Shown piece after piece: positions 16,053 through 25,261 of a stretch of 64,000 bases of DNA; position 1 is the stretch's first letter; each line of letters begins with the position of its first letter. The notes under the pieces were generated by a model. The model was not told the DNA's origin, ran no database searches, and was given only the letters and a program-made list of their open reading frames with translations. The position numbers were made by a program, and so were the translations under genes. The stretch is from the NCBI RefSeq assembly GCF_009604455.1, contig NZ_WEGL01000004.1:496001-560000 (forward strand). Direction: 5' to 3'. The DNA comes from Streptomyces sp. RB17. GTDB lineage: Bacteria; Actinomycetota; Actinomycetes; Streptomycetales; Streptomycetaceae.

Positions 16053-17096
16053 GTGCTCTACGGGATCGCCGCCGCAACTGCCGCCCTGCTCCTCGCCGCC
16101 CTGCTCTCGGCGCTGCTCAGGGTGCCCGCGCTGCGGGCGGGCATCGTCGACCGGCGCCGGCAGCGGCGGCTGCCGCTGCTCGGCGGGCTCGCCGTGGTGG
16201 CCGTCACCTGTCTCATCGCCTGGGTGGGGCAGTGGACCCGGGTCGCACCGCTCGGTGAGGGGGTCGGCGAGCTGCTGGTCGCCGCCGCCTCGGTCGCCGG
16301 GCTGGGCCTGGTAGCCGACATCTGGCGGCTCCACGCGCGCGTGCTCGCCGCCGGTACGGCCGTGGCGGCGGCCTTCGTCGTGCCGTACCGGGAGACGGGG
16401 GTGCTGGGCGGGATCCTCGCGGTGGGGTGGATCGTCCTCGCCACCCTCGCCTTCAAGGGGCTCGACCACGCGGACGGGCTCGCGGGGACCGTCGGGGTCG
16501 TCACCGCCTTCGGGGCCGGGGCCTGCGCGGCGGCCGAGCTGATGGACGGGCTCGCCGTCCTGCTGAGCGTCCTCGCCGCCGCCCTCACCGGCTTCCTGAT
16601 GCACAACTGGCATCCCGCGCGGATCGGATTCGGCGCCTGCGGCTCGCTGTTCACCGGGTTCCTGCTGTCGTCCTCCCTCGTCTTCACGCGCGCGGGGTAC
16701 GCCCTCGTGCCGAGCGCGGCGGTGATGTTCTGCCTCGGCGCGGTGGCCCTCGCCGACGCCCTCCTCGTGGTCCTCGCCCGGAGCCTGGCCCGGCGTCCGC
16801 TGGCGCGGCGCGGCCCCGACCATCTGGTGCACCGGCTGCGGCCGCTCGGGCTCACCCCGCAGGGCTCGGTCGTTCTCCTGGGGGCCGGCTCGTTCTCCTC
16901 GGTGCTGGTGGGGGTGCTCGTACACACCGGGTGGACGGGAGAGGGGGCCGTGGCGTGGGTGGCCGGAGGGGCGCTGCTCGCCGTTCTCGTACTCCTCCGT
17001 ATCCGTGTCCGTATCCCCGCCCAGGCGCCTCGGACCGGGGCATCGACGCAGGTCAGAGGGCAGGTGACCAGCCAGTTGCGTGTAAGGAACGGATAA
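16053..17096 (+). CDS. MraY/WecA-like polyprenyl-phosphate sugar-1-phosphate transferase homologue
   Basis: 347 aa, about ten membrane helices. It has the family signature FKGLDHADGLAGT (about 136-148), equivalent to the Mg-binding DxxDGLAG loop, and NWHPARIGFGACGSLFTGF, equivalent to the NxxPAxxFxGDxGS loop. In the second motif the usually invariant Asp of GDxGS is replaced (GACGS), so classical transferase activity is doubtful or altered. Function in cell-wall or exopolysaccharide lipid-linked intermediates is inferred from family only. GTG 16053 is taken because it places the first helix at the N-terminus; an upstream ATG at 16008 lacks a ribosome site. It reads directly into the dnaK control region. 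Confidence 0.75.
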   Translation: MLYGIAAATAALLLAALLSALLRVPALRAGIVDRRRQRRLPLLGGLAVVAVTCLIAWVGQWTRVAPLGEGVGELLVAAASVAGLGLVADIWRLHARVLAAGTAVAAAFVVPYRETGVLGGILAVGWIVLATLAFKGLDHADGLAGTVGVVTAFGAGACAAAELMDGLAVLLSVLAAALTGFLMHNWHPARIGFGACGSLFTGFLLSSSLVFTRAGYALVPSAAVMFCLGAVALADALLVVLARSLARRPLARRGPDHLVHRLRPLGLTPQGSVVLLGAGSFSSVLVGVLVHTGWTGEGAVAWVAGGALLAVLVLLRIRVRIPAQAPRTGASTQVRGQVTSQLRVRNG

Positions 17097-17098
17097 GA

Positions 17099-17119
17099 CT
17101 TGAGCCCGCTCGACTCAGG
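17099..17119 (+). promoter_or_regulatory. HAIR box 1 (HspR site), imperfect
   Basis: CTTGAGC-N7-ACTCAGG differs at two positions from the HspR consensus CTTGAGT-N7-ACTCAAG. It lies just upstream of the predicted dnaK -35 box and is probably a secondary HspR site. Confidence 0.7.
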
Positions 17120-17123
17120 TCTG

Positions 17124-17152
17124 TTGACCCAGCGGCGGCCCTCATGCACACT
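17124..17152 (+). promoter_or_regulatory. Predicted dnaK operon promoter
   Basis: TTGACC (17124-17129) is a good -35. CACACT at 17147-17152, after a 17-bp spacer, is a weak -10 that overlaps the perfect HAIR box starting at 17151. Repression by HspR would then be by occlusion. Confidence 0.5.
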
Positions 17153-17171
17153 TGAGTCCGTTCCACTCAAG
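17151..17171 (+). promoter_or_regulatory. HAIR box 2 (HspR site), perfect
   Basis: CTTGAGT-N7-ACTCAAG matches the HspR-associated inverted repeat exactly. It lies 19 bp upstream of the dnaK start codon, so HspR made by this same operon can shut it off after heat shock. Confidence 0.92.
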
Positions 17172-17190
17172 TCAGCTGGAGGAATCAACC

Positions 17191-19034
<1,844 letters not shown>

Positions 19035-19038
<4 letters not shown>

Positions 19039-19703
19039 CGGAGGAGACCCCGGGCTTCGAGGAGAAGCCCGACGTCCCCTCCGGCGCCACCTCCGACGAC
19101 GCCGAGCCGAAGGCCGCCTCCTCCGAGAAGGGGGCGGCCCCGGCCGGGGACGGACACGCAGACGCCGGTCTGGTGGCCCAGCTGGACCAGGTGCGTACGG
19201 CGCTCGGCGAGCGCACGGCGGACCTCCAGCGCCTCCAGGCCGAGTACCAGAACTACCGCCGCCGGGTCGAGCGCGACCGGATCGCGGTCAAGGAGATCGC
19301 GATCGCGAACCTCCTGACCGAGCTCCTGCCCGTGCTCGACGACATCGGCCGCGCGCGGGAACACGGCGAACTGCTCGGCGGCTTCAAGTCGGTGGCCGAG
19401 TCGCTGGAGACCGTCGCGGCCAAGATGGGCCTGCAGCAGTTCGGCAAGGAGGGCGAGCCCTTCGACCCGACCATCCACGAGGCCCTGATGCACAGCTACG
19501 CGCCGGACGTCACCGAGACGACCTGCGTGGCGATCCTGCAGCCCGGGTATCGCATCGGCGAGCGCACCATCCGCCCCGCGCGAGTGGCCGTCGCCGAGCC
19601 GCAGCCCGGCGCGCAGACCGCCAAGGCGGAAACGTCGGAGGGCGCCGAGGAGACCCCGGCGGCCGAAGCCGACAAGGAGAACGGTGGCCCGGACGAGGGC
19701 TGA
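19035..19703 (+). CDS. grpE: Nucleotide exchange factor GrpE
   Basis: 222 aa. It exchanges ADP for ATP on DnaK. After an acidic, disordered ~45-residue leader comes the long dimerising helix (LQRLQAEYQNYRRRVERDR) and then the small beta domain with the signature VLDDIGRAREHGELLGGFKS and the HEALM.SYAPDVTETTCVAI region. The C-terminal Ala/Glu-rich tail is extended, as in other Streptomyces. The GTG start overlaps the dnaK stop as GTGA, so translation is coupled. Confidence 0.97.
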
Positions 19704-19739
19704 CGTGAGAACACTCAAGGGGAAGGAGGGGCGTCGAGG

Positions 19740-20912
19740 ATGAGCACCAAGGACTTCATCGAGAAGGACTACTACAAGGTCCTCGGCGTCCCCAAGGACG
19801 CCACCGAGGCCGAGATCAAGAAGGCGTACCGGAAGCTCGCCCGCGAGTTCCACCCGGACGCCAACAAGGGCAACGCCAAGGCCGAGGAGCGCTTCAAGGA
19901 GATCTCCGAGGCGAACGACATACTCGGCGACCCCAAGAAGCGCAAGGAGTACGACGAGGCTCGCGCCCTGTTCGGCAACGGCGGCTTCCGCCCCGGGCCG
20001 GGCGCCGGCGGCTCCTTCAACTTCGACCTGGGCGACCTCTTCGGAGGCGGCGGGACCACCACCCAGGGCGGCGGCTTCGGCGGCGGACTCGGTGACGTCT
20101 TCGGGGGCCTGTTCAACCGCGGCGGCGCGGGTACGACCCGTACCCAGCCCCGGCGCGGCCAGGACATCGACACCGAGGTCACACTCAGCTTCACGGAGGC
20201 CATCGAGGGCGCCACGGTGCCCCTGCGGATGTCCTCCCAGGCGCCCTGCAAGGCCTGCTCCGGCACCGGCGACAAGAACGGCACACCGCGCGTGTGCCCG
20301 ACCTGCGTCGGCACCGGGCAGGTCGCCCGGGGCTCCGGCGGCGGCTTCTCGCTCACCGACCCCTGCCCCGACTGCAAGGGCCGCGGCCTGATCGCCGAGC
20401 ACCCCTGCATGGAGTGCAAGGGCAGCGGCCGCGCGAAGTCCTCGCGCACCATGCAGGTCCGCATCCCGGCCGGGGTGACCGACGGGCAGCGCATCCGGCT
20501 GCGCGGCAAGGGCGCGCCCGGCGAGCGGGGCGGACCTGCGGGCGACCTGTACGTGGTCGTGCACGTCGGCGCGCACCCGGTGTTCGGACGCAAGGACGAC
20601 AACCTCACCGTCACCGTCCCGGTGACCTTCGCCGAGGCCGCCCTCGGCGGCGAGGTGCGGGTCCCCACCCTCGGCGGCCCGCCCGTCACCCTGAAACTGC
20701 CGCCCGGCACGCCCAACGGCCGCACCATGCGCGCCCGCGGCAAGGGCGCGGTGCGCAAGGACGGCACCCGCGGCGACCTGTTGGTCACCGTCGAGGTGCG
20801 TGTGCCCAAGGACGTGACGGGGAAGGCTCGTGACGCGCTCGAGGCGTATCGCGAGGCGACCGCGGGCGAGGATCCGCGGGCGGAGCTGTTCGAGGCCGCG
20901 AAGGGAGACTGA
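19740..20912 (+). CDS. dnaJ: Chaperone DnaJ (Hsp40)
   Basis: 390 aa, full type I DnaJ: J domain with the HPD motif (EFHPDANK), a Gly/Phe-rich linker (about 75-135), and four CxxCxGxG zinc-finger repeats (CKACSGTG, CPTCVGTG, CPDCKGRG, CMECKGSG), then two beta-sandwich substrate domains. It stimulates DnaK ATPase and delivers clients. A strong GGAAGGAGG precedes the ATG. It sits 36 bp after grpE and 5 bp before hspR, in the same operon. Streptomyces usually also has a second DnaJ elsewhere; this is the operon copy. Confidence 0.97.
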   Translation: MSTKDFIEKDYYKVLGVPKDATEAEIKKAYRKLAREFHPDANKGNAKAEERFKEISEANDILGDPKKRKEYDEARALFGNGGFRPGPGAGGSFNFDLGDLFGGGGTTTQGGGFGGGLGDVFGGLFNRGGAGTTRTQPRRGQDIDTEVTLSFTEAIEGATVPLRMSSQAPCKACSGTGDKNGTPRVCPTCVGTGQVARGSGGGFSLTDPCPDCKGRGLIAEHPCMECKGSGRAKSSRTMQVRIPAGVTDGQRIRLRGKGAPGERGGPAGDLYVVVHVGAHPVFGRKDDNLTVTVPVTFAEAALGGEVRVPTLGGPPVTLKLPPGTPNGRTMRARGKGAVRKDGTRGDLLVTVEVRVPKDVTGKARDALEAYREATAGEDPRAELFEAAKGD

Positions 20913-20917
20913 GAGAG

Positions 20918-21364
20918 ATGGACGGCCGTCGACGTAACCCGTATGAACTGACCGAGGAGACCCCGGTCTACGTCATCTCGGTGGCGGCCCAGCTCTCCGG
21001 ACTCCACCCGCAGACGCTGCGCCAGTACGACCGCCTGGGGCTGGTCTCCCCGGACCGGACCGCCGGCCGGGGCCGCCGCTACTCTGCCCGCGACATCGAA
21101 CTGCTGCGCACCGTCCAGCAGTTGTCGCAGGACGAGGGCATCAACCTGGCCGGCATCAAGCGCATCATCGAACTGGAGAACCAGGTCGCCGCCCTGCAGT
21201 CCCGCGTCGCGGAGCTGGAGGCGGCCCTGGACGGCGCGGCGGCCGCGATGCAGCAGCGCGAGGCCGCCGTCCACGCCTCCTACCGCCGCGACCTGGTCCC
21301 GTACCAGGAGGTCCAGCAGACCAGCGCGCTGGTGGTGTGGCGGCCGAAGCGGCAGCAGGACTGA
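20918..21364 (+). CDS. hspR: MerR-family heat-shock repressor HspR
   Basis: 148 aa. The winged helix-turn-helix starts at YVISVAAQLSGLHPQTLRQY with the MerR turn RQYDRLGLVSPDRTAGRGRR, followed by a coiled coil (IELENQVAALQSRVAELEAA). The C-terminus ends in basic residues (VVWRPKRQQD), as in other HspR. It binds HAIR repeats, here at dnaK (17099-17171) and clpB (27538-27558), and represses them, with DnaK as co-repressor. It lies 5 bp after dnaJ and is autoregulated through the operon promoter. Confidence 0.96.
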   Translation: MDGRRRNPYELTEETPVYVISVAAQLSGLHPQTLRQYDRLGLVSPDRTAGRGRRYSARDIELLRTVQQLSQDEGINLAGIKRIIELENQVAALQSRVAELEAALDGAAAAMQQREAAVHASYRRDLVPYQEVQQTSALVVWRPKRQQD

Positions 21365-21367
21365 GTG

Positions 21368-21415
21368 CAACAGGTGAAGGGGCCCGCGGTCTTCCGCGGG
21401 CCCCTTCACCTGTTG
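21368..21415 (+). terminator. Terminator of the dnaK operon
   Basis: A perfect 22-bp stem: the arm 21368-21389, beginning CAACAGGTGAAGG, pairs with 21394-21415 around a TCTT loop. It begins 4 nt after the hspR stop. Confidence 0.95.
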
Positions 21416-21640
21416 GTTGTGCCGGTCTTTGCCGGCTCATGAACCCCCCTTGGATGGAGGGTCCGTAAAGAGTGTTTGGAGGCGATTCCGCTCCTCCTTC
21501 ACAGAGTCAGCCGAGCGTGGTGTTGCGGACTCGTTAAGTAGTTCCGCTTGACGCCGGGTGTGGCCTCCGCGTTGTCTTTTCAGACACCTGGGTCGTATAG
21601 CAGCCCTACGTCCGGAACGCACAATGAAGTGAGCCCTCGA

Positions 21641-22747
21641 ATGCGTCGTATCGCCATATCCGTGGCCACATCCACGATGACCCTCTCGCTCGCCGGCTGT
21701 GGCGTGCTGGGAGCAACCGGGGACGGCGCGAGCGCGAGCCCGAGCAAGGGCAACGACATCACCGTGGGCCTGCTGCTGCCGGAGAAGGCGAACACCCGTT
21801 ACGACAAGTTCGACTACCCCATCATCAAGAACAAGGTCTCCGAACTCACCGGCAAGCAGGGCAAGGTCGAGTACCTCAACGCCGACGCGGACGCCAACCG
21901 GCAGGCCTCGCAGATGCAGAAGATGATCGACGAGAAGGTCGACATCATCATGCTGGACGCGGTCGACTCGCACTCCATCGCCGCCGAGGTGACGAAGGCC
22001 AAGGACGCGGGCATTCCGGTCATCGCCTACGACCGTCTCGCCGAGGGCCCGATCGACGCCTACATCTCGTTCGACAACGAGCTCGTCGGCGAAGTGCAGG
22101 GCCGCACCCTGCTGGAGGCCCTCGGGTCGAGCGCCGACAGCTCCGCGAAGATCGTCATGGTGAACGGCTCGCCCACCGACCCGAACGCCAAGCAGTTCAA
22201 GCAGGGCGCGCTCTCCGAGTTGCAGGGCCATGTGACGATCGCGGAGACGTACGACACCACGGACTGGAAGCCGGAGCTCGCCGAGACCGAGATGGCCAAG
22301 GCCATCGGCGCCATCGGCAAGAACAACATCGCCGGCGTCTACGCCGCCAACGACGGCATGGCGGGCGGCGTCATCAAGGCGCTGAAGGCCGCCGGCGTCA
22401 CGAACCTGCCCCCGGTCACCGGCCAGGACGCCGAACTCGACGCGGTCCAGCGGATCCTGGCGGGTGAGCAGTACATGAGCGTCTACAAGGCCTACCCGGA
22501 CGAGGCCGAAGCCGCCGCGCAGATGGCCGTCGCCAGGGTCCAGGGCAAGGACATCCAGTTCGACGCGCTCACCCAGGACAAGGTCGACAGCCCGACCACC
22601 AAGGGCATCCCGTCCAAGCTGATCCAGCCGGTCGCCCTGACCAAGAGCACCATCAAGTCCACGGTCGTCGCGGACGGCATCTACACGGTGGGCGACATCT
22701 GCACCGCGAAGTTCAAGGCGGCCTGCGCGGCGATCGGCCTCAAGTAG
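21641..22747 (+). CDS. Sugar ABC transporter substrate-binding lipoprotein (XylF-like)
   Basis: 368 aa. The lipobox SLAGC puts the acylated Cys near residue 20, so it is an extracellular lipoprotein. The periplasmic-binding-protein type 1 fold follows (ITVGLLLPEKANTRYDKFDY, IPVIAYDRLAEG, YISFDNELVGEVQG), matching the xylose/ribose-binding group. C-terminal Cys in GDICTAKFKAACAA may form a disulfide. No ATPase or permease gene is adjacent: a terminator follows and regulators come next, so it must work with transporter subunits encoded elsewhere. ATG 21641 is chosen because the signal peptide begins there. Confidence 0.88.
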   Translation: MRRIAISVATSTMTLSLAGCGVLGATGDGASASPSKGNDITVGLLLPEKANTRYDKFDYPIIKNKVSELTGKQGKVEYLNADADANRQASQMQKMIDEKVDIIMLDAVDSHSIAAEVTKAKDAGIPVIAYDRLAEGPIDAYISFDNELVGEVQGRTLLEALGSSADSSAKIVMVNGSPTDPNAKQFKQGALSELQGHVTIAETYDTTDWKPELAETEMAKAIGAIGKNNIAGVYAANDGMAGGVIKALKAAGVTNLPPVTGQDAELDAVQRILAGEQYMSVYKAYPDEAEAAAQMAVARVQGKDIQFDALTQDKVDSPTTKGIPSKLIQPVALTKSTIKSTVVADGIYTVGDICTAKFKAACAAIGLK

Positions 22748-22819
22748 GGGCGCGTTCGCCGCGCCCCTCGGGCCGGCATCCCGGCGGAGCGCCCCGCGCC
22801 ACCCCCGTGGGCGCGGGGC
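22747..22819 (+). terminator. Two stacked hairpins after the sugar-binding gene
   Basis: The first is GGGGCGCG (22747-22754) with CGCGCCCC (22760-22767); the second is GCCCCGCGCC (22791-22800) with GGCGCGGGGC (22810-22819). The remaining spacer to 23084 holds no supported gene. It has one widely spaced inverted pair, GTGTTGC (23011-23017) and GCAACAC (23059-23065), that may mark the promoter region of the next gene. Confidence 0.75.
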
Positions 22820-23084
22820 GTGGCCCCGGCGGGCGGGAGAGCCGTATCGCGGGGCCGCTCCGGGTGTTCGGTGACACCCGCGGGAAGCGGGATCAACGAT
22901 GCCGTGGCGCGGTCCGCCCCACCACCATCAGCTTGTTGCAATGCGAGGGGCGGAGCCTGACATATACCCGGGCATAACAGTCCTTTACGGCGGCCCTGTT
23001 GAGGCGAGCCGTGTTGCGGACCCGGTCCACGCCCGCGCATAGTTGCGCTGCGGAAGTGGCAACACACCGGGGGTGAAATGGGCG

Positions 23085-24131
23085 ATGGCCGGGCGCGGGG
23101 CGGAGCAGCATCCACATGGCGCCGACCGACTCTGCGCGGCCGGCGACCGGGTCTATTCCCGGGCCGTACGCCGGGGGCGCGTGCCGCGCACTGATGCCGA
23201 GGCGGTGCCCTGCCTGCTGGAACTGGCCCTGCTGCACCCGGACCCCGACGACATGGACTGGCTGGTGCCGACCTCCCCGCAGGAGGTCATGACCAGGCTG
23301 CTGCGCGGGGTCTACGACGAGGTCAGCGCGAGCCAGCGGCGGGTGGGCTCGGCGGTGGCCGCCTTCGAGTGGTACGCCGGTCTCGGCCGTCAGCCGGCCG
23401 CACTGGCCGCATCGGGCGAGGGCAGCGCGATCCGGGTGCTGGACGGGCTGTCCCGGATCCAGGCCGCGATGGACGAGGCGACCGAGGCGTGCACGACCGA
23501 GGTGCTCACCGTGCAGCCCGGCGGCATCCGCCGGGAGGCCGAGCTGACCGAGGGCCTGCACCGGGCGCTGGCCCTGCGCGGCCGGGGCGTGCGCATGCGC
23601 GACCTCTACACCCACGTGGCCCGCCACGGCCAGGGCCTGCTGAACTACCTGGAGCTGATGGGCGACACGGTGGAGGCCAGGACGCTGGACGAGGTCATCG
23701 ACCGGCTGATCCTCTTCGACCGCACGGTGGCCTTCATCCCCGCCAACGCCGACCGCACGATGGCCCTGGAACTGCGCCACCCGGCCCTGGTCGAATACCT
23801 GGTCACGGTCTTCGAACGCCTCTGGCGCCTGGCCATCCCGCTCACCGCCGCGCTCCCCGACACCGGCATCGAGGGCATCTCGCACCGCGAGCAGTCCATC
23901 GCCGCGCTGCTCGCCGAGGGCCACCAGGACGCGGTGATCGCCGAGCGGCTCGGCATCAGCGTGCGCACCTGCCGCGCCCATATCGCCCGGCTGTCGGAGA
24001 CCCTGGGGGCGGCCAGCCGTACCCAGCTGGGCGTGCGGATCGCCCAGGTCGGCCTGGACGGTCACCGCGGCGCCGGGCTGCCGGCCGGCGCGCTCACGGC
24101 TCCTGATCAAGGATCCCCGAGCGTGCGATGA
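23085..24131 (+). CDS. LuxR-type regulator with TrmB/PLD-like sensor domain (paralogue A)
   Basis: About 348 aa. The N-terminal part has a family-specific block (LCAAGDRVYSRAVRRGRV, then ALLHPDPDDMDWL). A middle domain resembles TrmB/phospholipase-D-like sensors (TEVLTVQPGG, GVRMRDLYTHVARHG). The C-terminal LuxR helix-turn-helix is ISHREQSIAALLAEGHQDAV then IAERLGISVRTCRAHIARL. It is clearly paralogous to the two minus-strand regulators that follow. Its 3' end overlaps paralogue B tail-to-tail by 38 bp. ATG 23085 is chosen by alignment with paralogue C; GTG 23073 is possible. The ligand is unknown. Confidence 0.85.
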   Translation: MAGRGAEQHPHGADRLCAAGDRVYSRAVRRGRVPRTDAEAVPCLLELALLHPDPDDMDWLVPTSPQEVMTRLLRGVYDEVSASQRRVGSAVAAFEWYAGLGRQPAALAASGEGSAIRVLDGLSRIQAAMDEATEACTTEVLTVQPGGIRREAELTEGLHRALALRGRGVRMRDLYTHVARHGQGLLNYLELMGDTVEARTLDEVIDRLILFDRTVAFIPANADRTMALELRHPALVEYLVTVFERLWRLAIPLTAALPDTGIEGISHREQSIAALLAEGHQDAVIAERLGISVRTCRAHIARLSETLGAASRTQLGVRIAQVGLDGHRGAGLPAGALTAPDQGSPSVR

Positions 24132-25083
24132 GATAGCCCAGCTGGGCCCGGCTGTCGCTGCCGAGGGTGGCGGCGAGCTTGGCGATGTGCAGCCGGGCGG
24201 TGCGGATGTTCATGCCCAGGCGGTCGGCGATCACGGCGTCGGTGTGGCCCTCGACGAGGAGGGCGGCGATGGCGCGCTGGCGGGGCGTGACGCCGTTCAC
24301 CGACGGTGGCCGCACCGCCTTCGGGAACATCGGCGTGGCCAGCCGCCAGAGCCGGTCGAAGGTCGTGACGAAGTACTTGATCAGCGCCGGGTGGCGGACC
24401 TCCAGGGCGAGGGTGCCGTTGTCGTCGGCCGGGACGAAGGCGACCTTGCGGTCGATGACGATGAGCCGGTCCGGCACCTCGTCGAGGCTGCGGGCCTCGG
24501 TGTCGCCGCGCCGGAAGTGCTCCAACGGCCCGTACACCTCCGGCACATGGCGCAGGGTGTGCTGGTAGAGGGTGCGGATACGGCCGCCGCGCTCCAGCAG
24601 CGCCTGATCCCGCCCGAAGGCGGTGCCCCGGGCCACCTCGCCGCGCCGGCCGGTGAGACCGGAGTGCGGCTGGATGGTCAGGGACTCCTCGGTGGCGTCG
24701 ACCATCGCGTCGGAGATGGCCCGGTTGATCTGCTCGGTGCCGCTGAGCAGTCGCAGCATCGCCGGCTCGGTGCCGGTGCCGGGTGTCTGGCGTACGGCGA
24801 CGCGCAGGAGCGGCTCGAACTGCTCCACCAGCCGGTCCTCGCGCCGCCGTTCCTCGGCGACCCGTGCCGCGGAGGCGCGCAGCAGCCGGTGCAGGGCCGC
24901 GGCGGGCGCGACCGGTTCGAGCAGTCCGACGTCGTCCAGGGCCGGGTGGAGCAGCCCGAAGTCGGTCAGGCAGGGCGCATCGGCGGCGTCGCCGACCGGT
25001 ATCCGCCCCTCCCGCAGGGCCCGCTCGTACACCTCCTCTCCGGAGGCGCACAACTCCTCGACCCCGTGCTCCCGGTGTGTCAC
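24094..25083 (-). CDS. LuxR-type regulator with TrmB/PLD-like sensor domain (paralogue B)
   Basis: 329 aa. Same architecture as paralogue A: LCASGEEVYERALREGRI and LLHPALDDVGLL at the N-terminus, ESLTIQPHSGLTGRRGEV and GRIRTLYQHTLRHVPEVY in the sensor part, and a C-terminal HTH (VTPRQRAIAALLVEGHTDAV then IADRLGMNIRTARLHIAKL). GTG 25083 is chosen by alignment; the frame stays open to 25242, but the upstream part is a remnant of another paralogue read out of frame. The HTH-coding DNA (24235-24297) has an 89% inverted copy at 25114-25176. The 3' end overlaps paralogue A. Confidence 0.82.
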   Translation of the reverse strand: MTHREHGVEELCASGEEVYERALREGRIPVGDAADAPCLTDFGLLHPALDDVGLLEPVAPAAALHRLLRASAARVAEERRREDRLVEQFEPLLRVAVRQTPGTGTEPAMLRLLSGTEQINRAISDAMVDATEESLTIQPHSGLTGRRGEVARGTAFGRDQALLERGGRIRTLYQHTLRHVPEVYGPLEHFRRGDTEARSLDEVPDRLIVIDRKVAFVPADDNGTLALEVRHPALIKYFVTTFDRLWRLATPMFPKAVRPPSVNGVTPRQRAIAALLVEGHTDAVIADRLGMNIRTARLHIAKLAATLGSDSRAQLGYLIARSGILDQEP

Positions 25084-25110
25084 CGGCCCGCCCCCGCCCA
25101 GCCGCCCACC

Positions 25111-25235
25111 CCGAACGGCATCACCCCCCGTCAACGCGCCATCGCCGCCCTCCTGATCGAAGGCCACACCGACGCCCGCGTAGTCTGCGGGTATGGCGGC
25201 GTGGCCAGGTGCCGGAGCCGGTCGAAGACGGTCAC
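25111..25235. pseudogene. Scrambled remnant of a fourth LuxR paralogue
   Basis: Two fragments in opposite orientations lie between paralogues B and C. On the plus strand 25111-25185 encodes PNGITPRQRAIAALLIEGHT and DARVV, the start of the family's HTH. On the minus strand 25235-25192 encodes VTVFDRLRHLATPPY, the segment that normally precedes the HTH. In the intact genes both lie on one strand about 20 residues apart, so this copy has suffered an internal inversion or been pieced together from two copies. Confidence 0.7.
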
Positions 25236-25261
25236 GCGGCACACCCCGGCCCGTGCGTGGC

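Noticed and set aside
25084..25242. N-terminal extension of LuxR paralogue B to 25242
   Set aside because: The extra 53 residues do not align with paralogues A and C and are read through DNA that encodes fragments of another copy in other frames.
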